A DNA stretch of 64,000 nt from positions 1,018,407-1,082,406 of the forward strand of contig NZ_CP026001.1 in assembly GCF_003086775.1 (NCBI RefSeq). The letters are read 5' to 3'. This DNA comes from Stenotrophomonas sp. ZAC14D1_NAIMI4_1. GTDB taxonomy: Bacteria; Pseudomonadota; Gammaproteobacteria; Xanthomonadales; Xanthomonadaceae. Made by a program: the position numbers and the translations under genes. Shown here piece by piece: positions 23,737 to 32,091 of this stretch. Positions within the stretch are counted from its first letter, which is position 1; the number at the start of each line of letters is the position of its first letter. The notes under the pieces were generated by a model. The model did not search any database. It saw only the letters and a list, made by a program, of their open reading frames with translations, and was not told where the DNA came from.

Positions 23737-24480
23737 ATGAACCTTTCCGCCTTCGGCCTGGCCAGCCTGATCGGCATGGCCGCCACCGCACCGGTCGCCG
23801 CGGCCGAGCCGGCCCATCCCACCATCCGCCACATGGCCGGTGCCCCCTCAACCACATCTCTCGATGCGGCGAAGACCGCGCTGCTGGTCATCGATTTCCA
23901 GAACGAATACTTCGATGCCAGCGCCGCGCCCGGCTTCGCCGGTGGCCGCATGGTCATTCCCGATGGCGTGGCCGCATTGCAGCAGGCCAAGCGTGTGGTG
24001 CAGTTCGCCGACGCCAACGGCATCCGGGTGATCCACGTGCAGCACGTGCTGCCGGCCGGCGCGCCGCTGTTCGCGCAGGGCAGCGTCAATGCCGCCTTCC
24101 ATCGCGATCTGCAGCCGCGCCAGGGCGAGACGGTGGTGCAGAAGGACAATGTCAGCGTGTTTGCTGGTGCATCGGCCGCCGTGCTCGACACGGTGCTGCA
24201 GGACGCTGGTATCGACACCCTGCTGGTTACCGGCCTGCAGACCCATGCCTGCGTGGTGGGTGCAGCGCGCGATGCCGCTGCGGCGCCGCGCGGTTACCGG
24301 GTGATCGTGGCCGGCGATGCCACCGCCAGCCGTGACCTGGATCTGGCCGGCGGCCAGCGCATCGGTCATCGCGCGCTGCACGAAGCCTCGCTGGCACAGA
24401 TCGAAGATGCCTTTGGTGAGGTCATCAGCACCGAGGCGCTGCTGGCGCTGCCAGTGCGCAGGGCCGGCGACGGCGCTTGA
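23737..24480 (+). CDS. Exported isochorismatase-family cysteine hydrolase
   Basis: 247 residues from ATG 23737, which follows AGGAG at seven bases; the frame is open from 23662. A signal-peptide-like N terminus (LIGMAATAPVAAA) precedes the hydrolase domain. The Asp-Lys-Cys triad of the family is visible: Asp53 in LLVIDFQNEYF, Lys136 in VVQKDNVS and Cys172 in LQTHACVVGAARDA. Members act on isochorismate, nicotinamide or N-carbamoyl compounds; secretion argues against isochorismate here and the substrate is unknown. The LysR gene follows after 52 bases and may control it. Confidence 0.85.
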   Translation: MNLSAFGLASLIGMAATAPVAAAEPAHPTIRHMAGAPSTTSLDAAKTALLVIDFQNEYFDASAAPGFAGGRMVIPDGVAALQQAKRVVQFADANGIRVIHVQHVLPAGAPLFAQGSVNAAFHRDLQPRQGETVVQKDNVSVFAGASAAVLDTVLQDAGIDTLLVTGLQTHACVVGAARDAAAAPRGYRVIVAGDATASRDLDLAGGQRIGHRALHEASLAQIEDAFGEVISTEALLALPVRRAGDGA

Positions 24481-24532
24481 TAAGCTGGCGGGGCCCGCAG
24501 ATCGCGGGCTCCGCAACCGGGAGCTGCCCTCG

Positions 24533-25441
24533 ATGGACCACTTCGCCGCCCTGCGCGCGCTGCGCACCATCGTCGAAGCGGGCAGTTTCACCGCCGCCGC
24601 CGAGCGCCTGGGCACCACCCATTCGGCGATGTCGCGGCAGCTGCGGCAACTGGAAGAACACCTGCAGGTGCGCCTGCTCGACCGCAACAGCCGCCGCCTG
24701 TCGCTGACGGAAGCCGGGCGTGACTACTACCGCGATGCCGTGGGCCTGCTGGATCGCCTGCAGGCCGCCGATGACCGCGCGCGCGCTGGGCAGGCCGAGC
24801 CCAGCGGCCGCCTGCGCATCAGCGTGCCGCAGGTGGTGGCCAGCCAGGAACTGCCGCACTGGCTGCCCGGCTTCCTCGCCCGCTATCCGCAGGTCTCGCT
24901 GGACCTGTCCGCCGACGATCAGCTGGTCGACGTGGTCGGCGGTGGCTTCGACCTGGCCCTGCGCATTGCGCCGTCGCTGCCGGACAGCCAGCTGGTGGCG
25001 CGCGAGCTGGCCCGTTGCCCGCGCATCCTGGTTGCGGCACCGGCCTATGTGGCCCGGCACGGCCTGCCGCGGCAGGCGGCGGACCTGCAGCAGCACACGC
25101 TGCTGGGCTTCAGCCCGACCGCCGCCAGTGCGCCGTGGCACCTGCAGGGGCCGCGCGGTACCAGCGCCAGCATCGAGGCCGGCCAGCGCCTGCGCGTGGA
25201 TGCCACGCCGGCCCTGCACGGAGCGGTGCTGGCCGGCATGGGCATCAGCCTGTTCACGGCGTTGACCGTGCAGGAGGATCTGCGCGCCGGCCGCCTGATC
25301 CGCGTGCTGCCGGCCTGGAATGCCGGCCAGCGCTGCTACTTCGCGCTGTACCCGCATGCCCGTGCACTCGCACCGAAAGTGCGCGCGCTGGTCGATCACC
25401 TGGCGGCGCACTACGCTGCATGGACGGGCGGGGCAGAGTAG
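24533..25441 (+). CDS. LysR-family transcriptional regulator
   Basis: 302 residues from ATG 24533. N-terminal winged helix-turn-helix is typical: AGSFTAAAERLGTTHSAMSRQLRQLE split around the recognition helix, then LLDRNSRRLSLTEAG. The remainder is the two-lobed effector domain (SGRLRISVPQ; DLSADDQLVDVVGGGFDLALRI), most like the AaeR/DsdC-unrelated aryl group commonly fused to neighbouring oxidoreductase control. It reads in the same direction as the hydrolase upstream and the exporter 25 bases downstream, so it may regulate one or both. Ligand unknown. Confidence 0.93.
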   Translation: MDHFAALRALRTIVEAGSFTAAAERLGTTHSAMSRQLRQLEEHLQVRLLDRNSRRLSLTEAGRDYYRDAVGLLDRLQAADDRARAGQAEPSGRLRISVPQVVASQELPHWLPGFLARYPQVSLDLSADDQLVDVVGGGFDLALRIAPSLPDSQLVARELARCPRILVAAPAYVARHGLPRQAADLQQHTLLGFSPTAASAPWHLQGPRGTSASIEAGQRLRVDATPALHGAVLAGMGISLFTALTVQEDLRAGRLIRVLPAWNAGQRCYFALYPHARALAPKVRALVDHLAAHYAAWTGGAE

Positions 25442-25466
25442 CCACGCCACGGCAACGAGGAACGTG

Positions 25467-26216
25467 ATGGATCCGGTCTATCTGCTGGTGGCGATCGGCG
25501 CGATCGTCGCGGGTTTCGTACAGGGGCTGTCCGGGTTCGCCTTCGGGATGGTGGCGATGTCGTTCTGGGCGTGGGGACTGGACCCGCGCCTGGCCGCAGC
25601 GCTGTCGGTATTCGGTGCGCTCACCGGCCAGCTGCTGGCGGTGTTCACCGTGCGGCGCGGCTTCAACCTGCGCCTGCTGCTGCCGTTCGTGCTGGGCGGC
25701 CTGGCCGGCATTCCGCTGGGCGTGCTGGTGCTGCCGCAGCTGGACATGGCCTGGTTCAAGGCGTTGCTGGGTGGTTTTCTGGCGGTCTGGTGCCCGGTGA
25801 TGCTGGTGGTGCGCCGGCTGCCGCCGATCGCGGTCGGTGGGCGCATCGGCGACGCAGTGGCCGGCATGGCCGGTGGCGTGCTCAGTGGCATCGGCGGGTT
25901 CGCCGGGCCGGTGCCGACGCTGTGGAGCACGCTGCGCGGCTTCGGCAAGGACGAGCAGCGCGCGGTCATCCAGAACTTCAACCTGGCCATGCTGGCGGTG
26001 ACCATGGCCACCTACGTGGGCAATGGCATGGTCACCCGGCAGATGCTGCCGTACTTCGCCATTGTGGCCCCGGCCATGCTGGTGCCGACGCTGCTCGGCG
26101 CGCGGCTGTACATCGGCATCAGCGAGGCGCGCTTCCGGCAGATCGTGCTGGGCCTGCTGACCGCGTCCGGCATCGCCCTGCTGTGCTCGGCGCTGCCGGT
26201 GTTGCTGTCGCGCTGA
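25467..26216 (+). CDS. TauE/SafE-family membrane exporter
   Basis: 249 residues with about eight hydrophobic segments and the family hallmarks GFVQGLSGFAFG at the N terminus and GGVLSGIGGFAGP in the second half, forming the two inverted repeats of TSUP transporters. Family members move sulfite, sulfoacetate or other small organic anions across the inner membrane. Start ATG 25467 is 25 bases after the LysR stop, suggesting co-transcription. The substrate is not predictable. Confidence 0.88.
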   Translation: MDPVYLLVAIGAIVAGFVQGLSGFAFGMVAMSFWAWGLDPRLAAALSVFGALTGQLLAVFTVRRGFNLRLLLPFVLGGLAGIPLGVLVLPQLDMAWFKALLGGFLAVWCPVMLVVRRLPPIAVGGRIGDAVAGMAGGVLSGIGGFAGPVPTLWSTLRGFGKDEQRAVIQNFNLAMLAVTMATYVGNGMVTRQMLPYFAIVAPAMLVPTLLGARLYIGISEARFRQIVLGLLTASGIALLCSALPVLLSR

Positions 26217-26219
26217 GGC

Positions 26220-26840
26220 TCAGGCAGGGCGGAACATGCGGAAACGCTGTTCGGCGCTCACCCGGAAGTAATCGGCCGGGCCGCCACCGCGCAGGATCGG
26301 GTCGGCCGCAGCGGTGTCATAGATGCCATCGACCAGCAGCCGCGCATCGATATGCACCGCCACCACCTCACCCAGCACCAGCCAGCCGTTGGTGTCCTGG
26401 CCGGCGGCATCGCGCAGGCGCACGATCTGCGTGCAGCGGCATTCCATGCTGACCGGGCTCTGCGCCACGCGCGGCGGGCGCACCTGGGTGGACGCCAGCG
26501 GCGCCAGTCCCGCCAGGCTGAACTCATCGACCTCCGGCGCGACCGCGCGGCAGCTTTCGTTCATCGCCTCGGCCAGGTCGAAGGTGGCCAGATTCCAGAC
26601 GAATTCGCCGGTGGCCTCGATGTTGTGCAGCGAGTCTTTGCGGCCCTGGCTGGAGAAGCCGATGATCGGCGGGGTGTAGTTGAAGGCGTTGAAGAAGCTG
26701 TACGGCGCCAGGTTCAGGGCGCCGTCGGCATCGCAGCTGGAGATCCAGCCGATCGGGCGCGGGCCGATGATGGCGTTGAACGGATCGTGCGGCAGGCGGT
26801 GGCCGTCGGCCGGGCGGTAGCTGTGGAAAGTGTCGGACAT
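26220..26840 (-). CDS. Flavin reductase-like FMN-binding protein
   Basis: 206 residues from ATG 26840 (frame open to 26897 through a repeat, so the upstream part is not coding). It has the flavin-reductase split-barrel pattern: DPFNAIIGPRPIGWISS near residue 22, APYSFFNAFNYTPPIIGFSS, and MECRCTQIV, with WLVLGEVVAVHID in the C-terminal part. Relatives reduce FMN for two-component monooxygenases or act as FMN-binding esterase-like proteins. It is convergent with the exporter gene, with only three bases between stops, and no partner monooxygenase is present. Confidence 0.85.
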   Translation of the reverse strand: MSDTFHSYRPADGHRLPHDPFNAIIGPRPIGWISSCDADGALNLAPYSFFNAFNYTPPIIGFSSQGRKDSLHNIEATGEFVWNLATFDLAEAMNESCRAVAPEVDEFSLAGLAPLASTQVRPPRVAQSPVSMECRCTQIVRLRDAAGQDTNGWLVLGEVVAVHIDARLLVDGIYDTAAADPILRGGGPADYFRVSAEQRFRMFRPA

Positions 26841-26854
26841 GGGGTGGGGGTTCC

Positions 26855-26909
26855 GTAGAGTCGAGCTTGCTCGACTGGATCGGAGGCAGTCGAGCAAGCT
26901 CGACTCTAC
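26855..26909. repeat. Perfect inverted pair of SMAG palindromes (TCGAGC type)
   Basis: GTAGAGTCGAGCTTGCTCGACT at 26855-26876, split here by arm symmetry around its centre, is repeated exactly in reverse at 26888-26909. The pair forms a 22-base perfect long hairpin with an 11-base loop, while each copy is itself palindromic. Confidence 0.85.
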
Positions 26910-26924
26910 CGCGTGAGACCCACG

Positions 26925-26955
26925 AAAAAGCCGCGACCCTTGCGGATCACGGCTT
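26925..26955 (-). terminator. Terminator of the BI-1/YccA gene
   Basis: Stem AAGCCG/CGGCTT with an inner CCGC/GCGG, followed on the minus strand by a five-T run (A-run 26925-26929). It lies about 25 bases below the gene stop at 26978. Confidence 0.7.
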
Positions 26956-26977
26956 GTCGTTTACGGCCTGATTGGGT

Positions 26978-27736
26978 TCAGCGCTGCTGGATCTTCGACA
27001 GCAGGCGCAGGAATTCCACGTACAGCCAGACCAGGGTCACCATCAGGCCGAATGCGCCATACCACTCCATGTACTTCGGCGCACGCTGGGCCACGCCGGT
27101 CTCGATGAAATCGAAATCCAGCACCAGGTTCAGCGCGGCCACCACCACCACGAACAGGCTGAAGGCGATGCCCAGCAGGCTGGCGTCATGGATCATCGGC
27201 ACGTTGATGTTGAAGAAGCTCAGCACGAACGAGGCCAGGTAGAGCAGAGCGATGCCACCGGTGGCGGCGACCACGCCCAGCTTGAAGTTCTCGGTGACCT
27301 TGATCAGGCCGCTGCGGTAGGCGAGCAGCAGGGCGAACAGGGTGCCGAAGGTCAGTAGCACGGCCTGGAACACGATGCCCGGGAACTTCATGTTGAACAG
27401 GGCCGAGATGGCGCCCAGGAACAGACCTTCCACCAGTGCGTACATCGGCGCGGTGACCGGCGACCATTCCTTCTTGAAGGAGGTCACCACTGCCAGCACC
27501 AGGCCGCCGATCGCGCCGCCAATGGTGTACAGCGTGGCGCTGGGCATCACCTCGCCGAGCGGGTTGATCGACTGGTTCCAGGCGAAGGCGGCGGTCAGCA
27601 CGGTCAGCAGCAGCAGGATGCCGGTCTTGTTGACGGTGCCGTTGAGGGTCATCGCCTGGTCGGGGTGGGTCACCACCGAGCCGCTGGCCAGATCAAGGAA
27701 AGTCGACTCTGAAAGAGCCGGGTTGCCGCTGCGCAT
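26978..27736 (-). CDS. Bax inhibitor-1/YccA family inner-membrane protein
   Basis: 252 residues from ATG 27736, with GGAG upstream; the frame continues to 28117 but only because it runs antisense through two tRNA genes. About seven membrane helices, ending with an acidic helix region LVLDFDFIETGVAQRAPKY that matches the pH-sensing di-aspartyl part of the BI-1 family. E. coli YccA binds and slows the FtsH protease when SecY jams; BI-1 proteins also leak calcium. Likely role is membrane protein quality control. Confidence 0.9.
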   Translation of the reverse strand: MRSGNPALSESTFLDLASGSVVTHPDQAMTLNGTVNKTGILLLLTVLTAAFAWNQSINPLGEVMPSATLYTIGGAIGGLVLAVVTSFKKEWSPVTAPMYALVEGLFLGAISALFNMKFPGIVFQAVLLTFGTLFALLLAYRSGLIKVTENFKLGVVAATGGIALLYLASFVLSFFNINVPMIHDASLLGIAFSLFVVVVAALNLVLDFDFIETGVAQRAPKYMEWYGAFGLMVTLVWLYVEFLRLLSKIQQR

Positions 27737-27847
27737 GCGAGATCTCCGTGCGAAAGGGGTGGTTACGGCCATCCGGCCGATTGCCGCGAGCATAGCCCAT
27801 GGCCGGGTAAGGTGGCGTAGCGGTGGCGCCTGGTCGGGCCCGCTGCG

Positions 27848-27877
27848 TTGACAGGCTGCGCTGCGCTTGTTCACAAT
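27848..27877 (+). promoter_or_regulatory. Promoter of tRNA-Pro
   Basis: Perfect TTGACA at 27848-27853, 18 bases, then CACAAT at 27872-27877; transcription would start about 30 bases above the tRNA. Confidence 0.65.
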
Positions 27878-27916
27878 GACCAGCTCCCCGGGCCCTGCCC
27901 GAGGGGATTGCAGTGC

Positions 27917-27993
27917 CGGGGTATAGCGCAGTCTGGTAGCGCGCCTGCTTTGGGAGCAGGATGTCGGGGGTTCGAATCCCTCTACCCCGACCA
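27917..27993 (+). tRNA. tRNA-Pro (TGG)
   Basis: 77 bases, acceptor CGGGGTA pairing with TACCCCG, anticodon loop TTTGGGA reading TGG, T-loop TTCGAAT, encoded CCA. The wobble U reads the CCN family, mainly CCA. Confidence 0.95.
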
Positions 27994-28030
27994 ATCCCAT
28001 TACGTCGGATTGGACGCCGTTCCGGTTCGG

Positions 28031-28107
28031 GCGCCCGTAGCTCAACTGGATAGAGCACCGGCCTTCTAAGCCGGCGGTTACAGGTTCGATTCCTGTCGGG
28101 CGCGCCA
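28031..28107 (+). tRNA. tRNA-Arg (TCT)
   Basis: 77 bases, acceptor GCGCCCG/CGGGCGC, anticodon loop CTTCTAA reading TCT for the rare AGA codon, T-loop TTCGATT, encoded CCA. It is 37 bases after tRNA-Pro and likely shares its transcript. Confidence 0.95.
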
Positions 28108-28283
28108 TTGGAATCAATGGCTTGGACTTCCTTTCTGGTCAGTATTGAGCCCTTCCGGAGTTGCCTCCGGTATTGCCTCCTGCCCACGCTGCACCGGCAG
28201 CCCGCCTGCATCCTGTCCAGCCGCAACCCCCGCCGGGACCGCTCGGCATCGTGCGAAGATTGCCGATCAGGAACGGGGGTGAA

Positions 28284-29009
28284 ATGAAAAAGCACGGAAT
28301 GGCTCTGGCAGTGATGTGCCTGCTGCCGATGGCGGCGACGGCGGAATCCTTCGCAAAGATCGACAATGACGCCGATGTTTCCGCCTGCGTCAGGGTGGAG
28401 CGCAAGTTGTGCAAGACCACGCGGAGTCTTGATCACTGCAACCCATGGCATGAAGAAAACGCTGCGCGTGTCGGCGCTGACACCGTCGTTGTCGTCAACT
28501 CCGACAAGAACTCGCAGGTGCTGGGCTTCATCGGCAAGCGCAGCGAGGTCATCGCCGACTACTACCGCTGCAAGAACCCCGAGCCCATCGTGGCGGCGCC
28601 TGATTACTGGGATGTGGAAGCATTCCGGTACGAGAACTACGTGGGGCAGGGGACGACCTCCATCATGGGGCAGGCATTCCTGCGCCAGCGCGGCGGCGGC
28701 ATCGTGACCTGTGCCGGCAGTGACGTGTATGCCATTCCCATCGGACCGTATTTCGAGGGGGTGATGGATCCGGTCACCGCAAGCCTTGATGAGCGGGCCA
28801 GGGTTCTGGTCCACCACGCGATGTGTGATGCGTCGGGGAACTTCAAGTTCTCCAAGCTGCCGGAGGCACGGTGGCGCGTTGTCACCGCCGTCGTCTGGGA
28901 TACCGCCATCCGCTATGAAAACGTGCAGGGTGGCTACCTGTCCAAGGAAGTCAATTCCGTGGTTGATCCGGAGCCTGTCTACCTGACGGGTGCCGACCAG
29001 ACCCACTGA
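28284..29009 (+). CDS. Hypothetical secreted protein, possible RcsF/DUF4156-like plus beta domain
   Basis: 241 residues from ATG 28284, preceded by GGGGGTGA. A signal peptide (HGMALAVMCLLPMAATA) is followed by a cysteine-containing stretch in which ENAARVGADTVVVV...EVIADYYRC resembles the RcsF/DUF4156 pattern of envelope-stress lipoproteins, but no lipobox is seen. The C-terminal half (GIVTCAGSDVYAIPIGPYF, then FKFSKLPEARWRVVTAVVW) looks like a carboxypeptidase-regulatory or CnaB-type beta fold. Function unknown; an exported envelope protein is all the sequence supports. Confidence 0.7.
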   Translation: MKKHGMALAVMCLLPMAATAESFAKIDNDADVSACVRVERKLCKTTRSLDHCNPWHEENAARVGADTVVVVNSDKNSQVLGFIGKRSEVIADYYRCKNPEPIVAAPDYWDVEAFRYENYVGQGTTSIMGQAFLRQRGGGIVTCAGSDVYAIPIGPYFEGVMDPVTASLDERARVLVHHAMCDASGNFKFSKLPEARWRVVTAVVWDTAIRYENVQGGYLSKEVNSVVDPEPVYLTGADQTH

Positions 29010-29153
29010 GCGGCAGGAGGTTCAGGGGCGAAGCGTCGCTGGCTTGCGGCGCTTTGCCCTCCTGGCGGCCACTCGCTACAGTCAGCGCTCGGACAAGGCC
29101 GTCCGGGGCAGCGCGTTGTCCGCATTTCGTGCCCCATCAAAGGAGTGAGATGC

Positions 29154-29882
29154 ATGACGGAACAGGCAGCCCGGGACAACGACCTCGCCGCGGAAGTGCA
29201 GCGCCTGCGCAGCAGCCAACGGCGGCTTTCGCTGTACTGCGGCGGCGTCACCCTGCTGGCGGTGGCCGGCCTGCTGATGGGTGCCAGCGCCCATCGCGAT
29301 GCTTCGTTCGATGTCATCGATGCGCAGCGCATCAACATCCGCGAACCTGACGGCACCCTGCGCCTGGTCGTGTCCAATCGCACGCGTTTCCCCGGTGGCT
29401 TCATGAAAGGCGAGGAGATCACTGCGCACAAGCGGCCCATGGCCGGCATGCTGTTCCTCAATGACGAGGGCACCGAGAACGGTGGCCTGATCTTCAACGG
29501 TGCGCTGGGCAAGGATGGGCGTCCGGACAGCGGGATGAGCCTTACCTTTGATCGTTACCAGCAGGACCAGCAGTTGCAGTTGCTGGGTCTGGACGGTCCG
29601 GAGGGCAGTTTCGCGGGGTTGATGTTCAACGACGTGGCCGATGGCCTGAAGCGCCCGACTTTTTCGGCCGATGACGAACGCCTGGCCAAGGCGGGCGAGG
29701 CGGCGATCACCCGTCGCGTCTTCCTCGGCAAGTCCGGTTCGCGCAACGCGATGCTGCAGTTGCTGGATGCAGAGGGGAATCCGCGGCTGCAGTTGCAGGT
29801 CACGCCGAAGGGCGAGGCGACGCTGGCGTTCCTGGATGAAGCAGGCGAAACGACCCGGGTCATCTCGGCCAGCGATCCCTGA
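29154..29882 (+). CDS. Hypothetical membrane-anchored protein
   Basis: 242 residues from ATG 29154, with AGGAG eight bases upstream. A charged N terminus, possibly a short coiled coil (LAAEVQRLRSSQRRL), leads into one membrane helix at about 29-49 (LSLYCGGVTLLAVAGLLMG). The outer part is made of repeating beta-like units of the form INIREPDGTLRLVVSN, MLFLNDEGTENGGLIFNG and LQLLDAEGNPRLQLQVTPKG. No known family is recognised. It stands alone between the previous gene and tRNA-His. Confidence 0.7.
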   Translation: MTEQAARDNDLAAEVQRLRSSQRRLSLYCGGVTLLAVAGLLMGASAHRDASFDVIDAQRINIREPDGTLRLVVSNRTRFPGGFMKGEEITAHKRPMAGMLFLNDEGTENGGLIFNGALGKDGRPDSGMSLTFDRYQQDQQLQLLGLDGPEGSFAGLMFNDVADGLKRPTFSADDERLAKAGEAAITRRVFLGKSGSRNAMLQLLDAEGNPRLQLQVTPKGEATLAFLDEAGETTRVISASDP

Positions 29883-29937
29883 GTGGCGGGTGCCGTCGGC
29901 CCCGGGCAGGCCCCTGCACATCAATGTGAAGAAGTGC

Positions 29938-29966
29938 TTGCAATTCCCGCGCGACTCCCGGAAAAT
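29938..29966 (+). promoter_or_regulatory. Candidate promoter of tRNA-His
   Basis: TTGCAA (29938-29943), 17 bases, GAAAAT (29961-29966). The block GAAGTGCTTGCA around the -35 is also found before the second tRNA-Lys. The distance to the tRNA (about 100 bases) is long. Confidence 0.45.
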
Positions 29967-30068
29967 GCCGGACTCGCTTCGGGGGACGGAACTTCTGCTT
30001 CCGCCCGCTCAAGGCAACGTATCAGGCTCCAACGCCAGCCGCATCGGCGATGAAGCAAAGTTTCAGTG

Positions 30069-30145
30069 GTGGCTGTAGCTCAGTTGGTTAGAGTACCGGA
30101 TTGTGATTCCGGTGGTCGGGGGTTCGAATCCCCTCAGCCACCCCA
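30069..30145 (+). tRNA. tRNA-His (GTG)
   Basis: 77 bases, acceptor GTGGCTG/CAGCCAC with C73, anticodon loop TTGTGAT reading GTG, encoded CCA. The base before G1 is a genomic G, as expected for the encoded G-1. Confidence 0.95.
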
Positions 30146-30179
30146 CTGTTTCAACCGCATCGGCAACGCCGACACGGTA

Positions 30180-30207
30180 TTGCAATAAACAGAATGCACG
30201 CTACAAT
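30180..30207 (+). promoter_or_regulatory. Promoter of tRNA-Lys copy 1
   Basis: TTGCAA (30180-30185), 16-base spacer, TACAAT (30202-30207), 17 bases above the tRNA. Confidence 0.65.
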
Positions 30208-30224
30208 GTGCGTCTGAGTTTCAC

Positions 30225-30300
30225 GGGCTGTTAGCTCAGTTGGTAGAGCAGTTGACTCTTAATCAATAGGTCCAAGGTTCGAATCCTTGACAGCCCACCA
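30225..30300 (+). tRNA. tRNA-Lys (CTT), copy 1
   Basis: 76 bases, anticodon loop CTCTTAA reading CTT, T-loop TTCGAAT, encoded CCA. Identical to the copy 214 bases downstream. Confidence 0.95.
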
Positions 30301-30307
30301 AGACGGA

Positions 30308-30336
30308 AGCCACCTGGTATGCCAGGTGGCTTTTTT
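30308..30336 (+). terminator. Terminator of tRNA-Lys copy 1
   Basis: Stem AGCCACCTGG/CCAGGTGGCT with TATG loop and a six-T run. Confidence 0.9.
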
Positions 30337-30393
30337 CTTCAGATAGTGCGGTACCCGGAGCAGCGCGGACGTCAACGATGTTGAACGAAGTGC

Positions 30394-30423
30394 TTGCATC
30401 CCCCAGGCGGATGGGGTCATAAT
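30394..30423 (+). promoter_or_regulatory. Promoter of tRNA-Lys copy 2
   Basis: TTGCAT (30394-30399), 18 bases, CATAAT (30418-30423), 15 bases above the tRNA. Confidence 0.65.
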
Positions 30424-30438
30424 TCGCGCCCCGATTTC

Positions 30439-30514
30439 GGGCTGTTAGCTCAGTTGGTAGAGCAGTTGACTCTTAATCAATAGGTCCAAGGTTCGAATCC
30501 TTGACAGCCCACCA
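30439..30514 (+). tRNA. tRNA-Lys (CTT), copy 2
   Basis: 76 bases identical to copy 1, but with its own promoter and terminator, so it is a separate transcription unit rather than part of a polycistron. Confidence 0.95.
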
Positions 30515-30520
30515 GACGAA

Positions 30521-30549
30521 AGCCACTTGGTTCGCCAAGTGGCTTTTTT
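30521..30549 (+). terminator. Terminator of tRNA-Lys copy 2
   Basis: Stem AGCCACTTGG/CCAAGTGGCT with TTCG loop and six T. It differs from the copy 1 terminator at one stem pair, changed on both sides (C-G to T-A), and in the loop. Confidence 0.9.
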
Positions 30550-30717
30550 CTTGTCTGTGATCAGGTGATCGGCGGTAGTCGCGCATCCATGCTTGAAACC
30601 GGGTTACATGCGTCATCAGTGTTTTCAATGCTGTGCACTGCATCTCACCGATCGCACTTCGCATCATTCCCAATGAATGTTCCGCGCCAGTGGCGCATGC
30701 AGGTGGAGTGAGTGTTG

Positions 30718-31011
30718 ATGATTGCAATGAAACGGGATGCGGGGCTGATCGTGTCTGGCGCGCTGCTGCTCGCGCTGGTGGGCTGCACGGCGGGCGAGCC
30801 GCCTGCGACCGCCGAAGATCACGCGCAGACGGTGGAGCGCGATGCGGGTACGGACATGGTGCCGGGGAAGCCGGCAGTGCCATCGGAAGATGGCGCAACG
30901 CCCGAGGCGGTCGAGGTCACCCGCGCAGCAGACGGTTCCTCGGTCGAACTGCGTAAAGCCGATCCTGCAGCGGCGCCGTCCTCGTCTGCACCGGCCCAGC
31001 CAGCGCAGTAA
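30718..31011 (+). CDS. Small hypothetical lipoprotein
   Basis: 97 residues from ATG 30718 (GTG 30712 is possible). The lipoprotein signal LIVSGALLLALVGC ends in a lipobox Cys. The mature part is short, rich in Ala, Pro, Glu and Asp, and looks disordered, ending SSSAPAQPAQ. No function can be read. The upstream 200 bases hold the tRNA-Lys terminator and nothing else recognised. Confidence 0.6.
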   Translation: MIAMKRDAGLIVSGALLLALVGCTAGEPPATAEDHAQTVERDAGTDMVPGKPAVPSEDGATPEAVEVTRAADGSSVELRKADPAAAPSSSAPAQPAQ

Positions 31012-31032
31012 TCCCGCAGGGCCCGCGGTGGC

Positions 31033-31695
31033 TCAGGCCATCCGGGCCCGCACCGGCGCCGCACGCAGTCGCGGCAGGCGGCGTCCCGTTTCGTAGGCCA
31101 GCAGCGGCAGCGCCCAGCTCAGCACCAGCAGGCTGGGTACCATCACCAGCGGCGATGCCAGCTGCATCAACGCCGGTACCAGCAGGAACAGGCGGAAAAC
31201 CGCCGGCGACAGGGTCACCAGGTAGCTGCGCAGCATCCAGCGCCGATGGGCGTCGATCTCGCCGCGGCGGATCGTGCGGTAGCCGCGCAATGACGTGATC
31301 AGCCAGGCAAGGCCGGTGGCAGCAAACGCGAGCTTCAGTGCCAGCCAGCCCTGGGTCGTGATGAGCAGCCCGACCACGGCGGCACTGCCCAGCAGGATGC
31401 CCAGCAGATAGGTGCGCCCCAGCCAGCGGTGCAGGGTGGGCCAGCGCCGGCGCAACGCCGCCACGAACTGGCTGGCCCCCGCCAGCATGGCCAGGCTGCC
31501 GCCGGTGATGTGCAGCCACAGCCAGCTGCGCCGGTCCCAGAACATGCCGTAGGCCTCGGGCGTCACCTGCACATAGCGCTGCGCGGTGGCCCACAGGAAG
31601 TGCCCGGCCACGGCCAGGCCGAGCAGCCAAAAGGTGGCCTTCCACCAGGCGTTCCAGGTGCGCGGGGAGGGCGGGGCAGTGCTGATGTGCTCCAT
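31033..31695 (-). CDS. DUF2306-type membrane protein
   Basis: 220 residues from ATG 31695 (frame open to 31869 through tRNA-Leu antisense, so not coding there). About six hydrophobic helices with the family pattern LHITGGSLAMLAGASQF and LHRWLGRTYLLG, conserved histidines that might bind heme or metal. Function unknown. The gene is convergent with the small lipoprotein gene and divergent from tRNA-Leu. Confidence 0.8.
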   Translation of the reverse strand: MEHISTAPPSPRTWNAWWKATFWLLGLAVAGHFLWATAQRYVQVTPEAYGMFWDRRSWLWLHITGGSLAMLAGASQFVAALRRRWPTLHRWLGRTYLLGILLGSAAVVGLLITTQGWLALKLAFAATGLAWLITSLRGYRTIRRGEIDAHRRWMLRSYLVTLSPAVFRLFLLVPALMQLASPLVMVPSLLVLSWALPLLAYETGRRLPRLRAAPVRARMA

Positions 31696-31817
31696 CGGGA
31701 TGTCCGGCCAGGGCAATCCGGCGAGTCTGCGCGAAACACGCGGTAATTCGCATTCAGCTTTGTCACGCCTTTCGCTTTCCAGCCCCGCCTGCGACAATGA
31801 ACCCCTGTGCCGGCCAC

Positions 31818-31902
<85 letters not shown>

Positions 31903-32091
31903 GTGCCGGCCTGTCCCCGCCCTGATCGGGCTCCCTGCGGCCCCTTGACCGCCACGCGCTGGCAGTGCAGGCCGAATTGGGCGAAACTAAAGGGCTGCGG
32001 CAAGCAGGCGCGTCCCAGACGTCGTGTCCTTACAACCGTTTCATCCCAATCATCGAGCCGGGGGCGTGGGCCACCGGTGGCAGGAGTCAAC

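Noticed and set aside
27741..28117. N-terminal extension of the YccA-like protein through tRNA genes
   Set aside because: The extension reads antisense tRNA-Pro and tRNA-Arg; ATG 27736 has a proper ribosome site.
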